The notes under the pieces: generated by a model
Database searches by the model: none
Seen by the model: only the letters and a program-made list of their open reading frames with translations
What the model was told of the DNA's origin: nothing
Program-made: the position numbers and the translations under genes
In this document: one piece after another, positions 61,509-64,000 of the stretch
How positions within the stretch are numbered: position 1 is the first letter of the stretch
Layout: the number at the start of each line of letters is the position of its first letter
Source: Lachnospiraceae bacterium NC2008
GTDB taxonomy: Bacteria; Bacillota; Clostridia; Lachnospirales; Lachnospiraceae
Direction: 5' to 3'
Length of the DNA: 64,000 nt
Assembly: GCA_000687675.1 (NCBI GenBank)
Contig: JHWS01000010.1
Coordinates: forward strand, 17,133 to 81,132

Positions 61509-63557
61509 ATGAATAAAATTGAAGAAATATTACAACAGTATAAAGGGAAAGATATAGCGCTCTACGGTCTGAGTACAGAAACAGAGAGGTTTATAAAAGA
61601 GTATTCAGAGAAGATATCTGTTATCGGATTATTAGATGGATTTAAAGAAGATGGGGAAATGTATGGCTTCCCCATTATTTCATTTTCAGAAGTAATTAAT
61701 AGCAATGTTGGTTTAATAATAGTTATAGCACGGCCTGGATCATGCAAGGCAATAGCAAAACGTGTTGCTGATGACTGTAGAAATAATAATATTGCCTTGT
61801 TTGATGTAAGAGGAAAAGATTTACTCTCTGTGTCTAAAGTTACTTATTCTTTTGATAATATTGAGGCTCCAAGAAAAAAAGATTTAATTTCTAAGATTGA
61901 AACTGCACGGATTGTTAGTTTCGATTTTTTTGATACTCTTGTTACTCGTAAAGTTTATAGCTATACAGACGTTTTTGCATTGTTAGATATTAAATTAAAA
62001 GAGCAAGGGATAGATATCTCAGATTTTACAAATAGGAGATTAGCTGCAGAAAAGGAATGCTCAAAAGACCATGCGCCTAGTTTAAAAGAAATTTATGATT
62101 GTGTTCTAAAAGGGCAGGAGAAAATATTAATTTCTTCAAATGAACTTGCAACTATGGAATGGGAAATCGACCATTCACTTCTTATCCCAAGAAGGTCTAT
62201 ATGCCAAATATATAAAGGTGCGTTAGAACAGGGAAAGTATGTATGTATAACTACGGATACTTATTATGATGAAAAACAGATTAGATATATTTTAAACTCT
62301 CTTTCATTGCCATTGCCTAATAAAATTATTGTTTCGTGTCAGGAAGGAATTTCTAAAAATCAAGGATTATATAAGATATTAAACGATTTAAATAATGGTC
62401 ATAATGCAGCAATTCTTCATATAGGAGATGATGAGTATTCTGATATTGAGTGTTCCGGTAGGGAAGGCATTGATTCATTTAGATTATATTGTGGTTCATA
62501 TTTATTTGATTATCTTGGAGGATTAGGATTAGAAGATTATACAAGAGAATTATCAGATAGAGTTAAGCTAGGGTTGTTTATTTCTAGAATATTTAATGAT
62601 CCATTTGTATATGAGGAAGATAATAAATTAGGTGTTAAAGACTCATATGATATTGGATACCTTTTTTCGGCTCCTATGATATCAGATTTTACTATATGGT
62701 TACGAGATAAGATTAAAGAGGAAGGAATTACACAGAATCTTTTATCTGCTAGAGATGGATATTTAATAGAAAAACTATATCGTAAGATAGACTCTTCAAC
62801 TGAAAGTATATATTTTTTAACATCTAGAACTGCGGCAATACGTGCAGGAATGGAGACCATAAAGGATATAGAATATGTTGATAGTATGAAGTATTTTGGT
62901 TCAAAAGAAGAAAGTTTAAAAGTCAGATATGGAATAGATTCATCAAATATAAATGATAATACTAGAAACGACTATATATTAAAAAAGTCATCCAAGCTTC
63001 GTGAAAATTATCGAAAATATATAGATAGGATAGGAATAAGCAACAAGAAATCAGCTATTTTTGATTTTGTTGCAAAAGGAACCTCTCAATTATATCTTCA
63101 GAAAATTTTACCTGGAGATGTTAAAGGATATTATTTTCTGCAACTTGAGCCTGAATTTATGTCAAAGTATAACTTAAATATAGAACCATTCTATACAGAA
63201 GAAGAGAAGAATGAGAGCGCTATTTTTGAAAACTATTATATTCTCGAGACATTGTTAACTTCGCCTGACCCATCAGTTGAGGAGTTTGATGAAAATGGTA
63301 ATCCTGTTTATTCTGAAGAGACTAGAAGTAAGAAAGATATAGATTGCTTTCTTAGAGCCCAGGAGGGAATAATAACGTTTTTTAATGATTATGTTAATAT
63401 TCTCCCTAAAACAGAATTAAAGATTAACAAAACGCTTGATGAACAATTCCTTGTTTTAATCAATAAAATTACTATTAAAGATCAGGACTTTCTTTCTCTT
63501 AAGATAGAGGATCCGTTTTTTGGGCGTATGACCTCGATGAAAGATATGATTTTGTAG
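61509..63557 (+). CDS. HAD-superfamily protein (COG5610 type), paralogue 3
   Basis: A 682-residue paralogue of the proteins at 50761 and 56060. I prefer the ATG (MNKIEEILQQYKGKDIALYG); an in-frame TTG 15 bases upstream is possible, and neither has a strong ribosome site. Residues about 10-100 are a recurrent-domain copy with GLSTET in place of GTGxxA. HAD region: VSFDFFDTLVTRKVYSYTDVFALLD, CITTDTYYDEKQIRYIL, LHIGDDEYSDIECSGREGIDSF; motif II TDT differs from SDM in the other two. C-terminal region: NLLSARDGYLIEKLYRKI, YFLTSRTAAIRAGME, IFDFVAKGTSQLYLQKI. It is the last gene of the cluster before IS66. Confidence 0.83.
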   Translation: MNKIEEILQQYKGKDIALYGLSTETERFIKEYSEKISVIGLLDGFKEDGEMYGFPIISFSEVINSNVGLIIVIARPGSCKAIAKRVADDCRNNNIALFDVRGKDLLSVSKVTYSFDNIEAPRKKDLISKIETARIVSFDFFDTLVTRKVYSYTDVFALLDIKLKEQGIDISDFTNRRLAAEKECSKDHAPSLKEIYDCVLKGQEKILISSNELATMEWEIDHSLLIPRRSICQIYKGALEQGKYVCITTDTYYDEKQIRYILNSLSLPLPNKIIVSCQEGISKNQGLYKILNDLNNGHNAAILHIGDDEYSDIECSGREGIDSFRLYCGSYLFDYLGGLGLEDYTRELSDRVKLGLFISRIFNDPFVYEEDNKLGVKDSYDIGYLFSAPMISDFTIWLRDKIKEEGITQNLLSARDGYLIEKLYRKIDSSTESIYFLTSRTAAIRAGMETIKDIEYVDSMKYFGSKEESLKVRYGIDSSNINDNTRNDYILKKSSKLRENYRKYIDRIGISNKKSAIFDFVAKGTSQLYLQKILPGDVKGYYFLQLEPEFMSKYNLNIEPFYTEEEKNESAIFENYYILETLLTSPDPSVEEFDENGNPVYSEETRSKKDIDCFLRAQEGIITFFNDYVNILPKTELKINKTLDEQFLVLINKITIKDQDFLSLKIEDPFFGRMTSMKDMIL

Positions 63558-63624
63558 ATTAAAACAATTATTTGTAATATTGACTATCATTAAATCATAA
63601 TAATGAGATAATTAATTTTAATAT

Positions 63625-64000
63625 AGTAAGCGCTAAATAATCCGGTGGGTTGCATAGTTCCCCATCTTATACATATATGTACAAGGGCTTCTGCCCATAA
63701 AATAAATATACCCCAGCCCATACGGACTGGAGCACATTGACAATTCACATATGATTAAGATTAGTTTAGTTCAAAGACTGCTTTTTGATGTTCTATAAAA
63801 AGTTTATTGATAGCGCTTTGGCATTCTGGGTTCCAAGGACATAGCTTTTCAAGTTCTTCTTCAGGTGTTTGATTAGTAGGTGTTTTAAGCAAAAGGTACT
63901 TTAAGTAAAGATATATGTCTACATCATTTGCCTTAGCTGTTTCAACTAAAGAATAAACTAGTGAACTAGCTACAGCTCCCTCTGGAGTATCAGAGAACAT
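63625..64000 (-). mobile_element. IS66-family insertion sequence, one end
   Basis: GTAAGCGC at 63625-63632 matches the usual IS66 terminal repeat start (GTAAGCG), and the reading frame inside is an IS66 TnpC C-terminus on the minus strand. The other end is outside the window. The last 200 bases between the glycan gene stop and the IS gene hold this end and no gene. Confidence 0.75.
63761..64000 (-). CDS. tnpC: IS66-family transposase TnpC, C-terminal fragment
   Basis: The last 79 or more residues of an IS66 transposase on the minus strand; the 5' part lies beyond the window. The sequence FSDTPEGAVASSLVYSLVETAKANDVDIYLYLKYLLLKTPTNQTPEEELEKLCPWNPEC matches the IS66 C-terminal element (AxxYSLIETAKxNxVxxxxYLxxxL...LxPWN). 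The visible first methionine is probably internal. It is read toward the glycan cluster and marks its right border. Confidence 0.9.
   Translation of the reverse strand: MFSDTPEGAVASSLVYSLVETAKANDVDIYLYLKYLLLKTPTNQTPEEELEKLCPWNPECQSAINKLFIEHQKAVFELN

Overview
The window looks like chromosome of a low-GC, motile, plant-fibre-degrading Clostridium-type bacterium, most likely family Lachnospiraceae (Butyrivibrio, Pseudobutyrivibrio, Lachnospira or Roseburia relatives). The grounds are the gyrB-gyrA order, membrane-anchored GH5 cellulases, a flagellin-FliS locus with sigma-28-type promoters, ThiT under a TPP riboswitch, acyltransferase (MBOAT/DHHW) proteins of the type common in this family, and several TTG/GTG starts behind strong Shine-Dalgarno sites. 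Genus cannot be fixed from the sequence alone.

Layout. 1-15 kb: 3' end of gyrB, gyrA, a cation/proton antiporter, two membrane-anchored GH5 glucanases with a lipoprotein (probable operon), tRNA-Pro, purC, a cytosolic hybrid histidine kinase, riboswitch-thiT, a small unknown protein, two tandem GC-rich structured elements, a small membrane protein and tRNA-Lys. 14.6-25.3 kb: tatD, rsmA and an MBOAT O-acyltransferase whose usual DHHW partner lies 6.4 kb downstream. Between them is a cassette of accessory genes: serine hydrolase, lipoprotein, LytTR regulator with DUF3021 membrane partner, MATE pump, ABM protein, CPBP protease and a Cys/His micro-protein. 25.4-36.8 kb: flotillin with a DUF3592 protein, a 1217-residue acidic TPR/degenerate-AAA protein, glgB, a PAS-GGDEF protein and a HipBA toxin-antitoxin pair.

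37-45 kb: a sigma-28-type promoter precedes a 1054-residue protein with a FliK-like C-terminus, then flagellin (with its own internal sigma-28-like promoter) and FliS. Next come a three-gene RHH/unknown/DUF4160 module, a 450-bp regulatory intergenic region with structured RNA, and a two-gene surface-protein unit.

45.3-63.6 kb: an AT-rich surface-glycan cluster on one strand. It holds an FrhB-type iron-sulfur protein fusion, a beta-propeller-like protein, a polysaccharide pyruvyl transferase, three giant HAD proteins (COG5610 type), a zinc-ribbon methyltransferase, a RgpF-like glycan synthase and a GT4 glycosyltransferase split into two frames. A small Rossmann-like domain, resembling the PglD N-terminal or CoA-binding type, recurs in eight of these proteins, fused to quite different partners. 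This is the most novel-looking system here. An IS110-family element sits inside the cluster, and an IS66-family element begins at its right edge and runs off the window.
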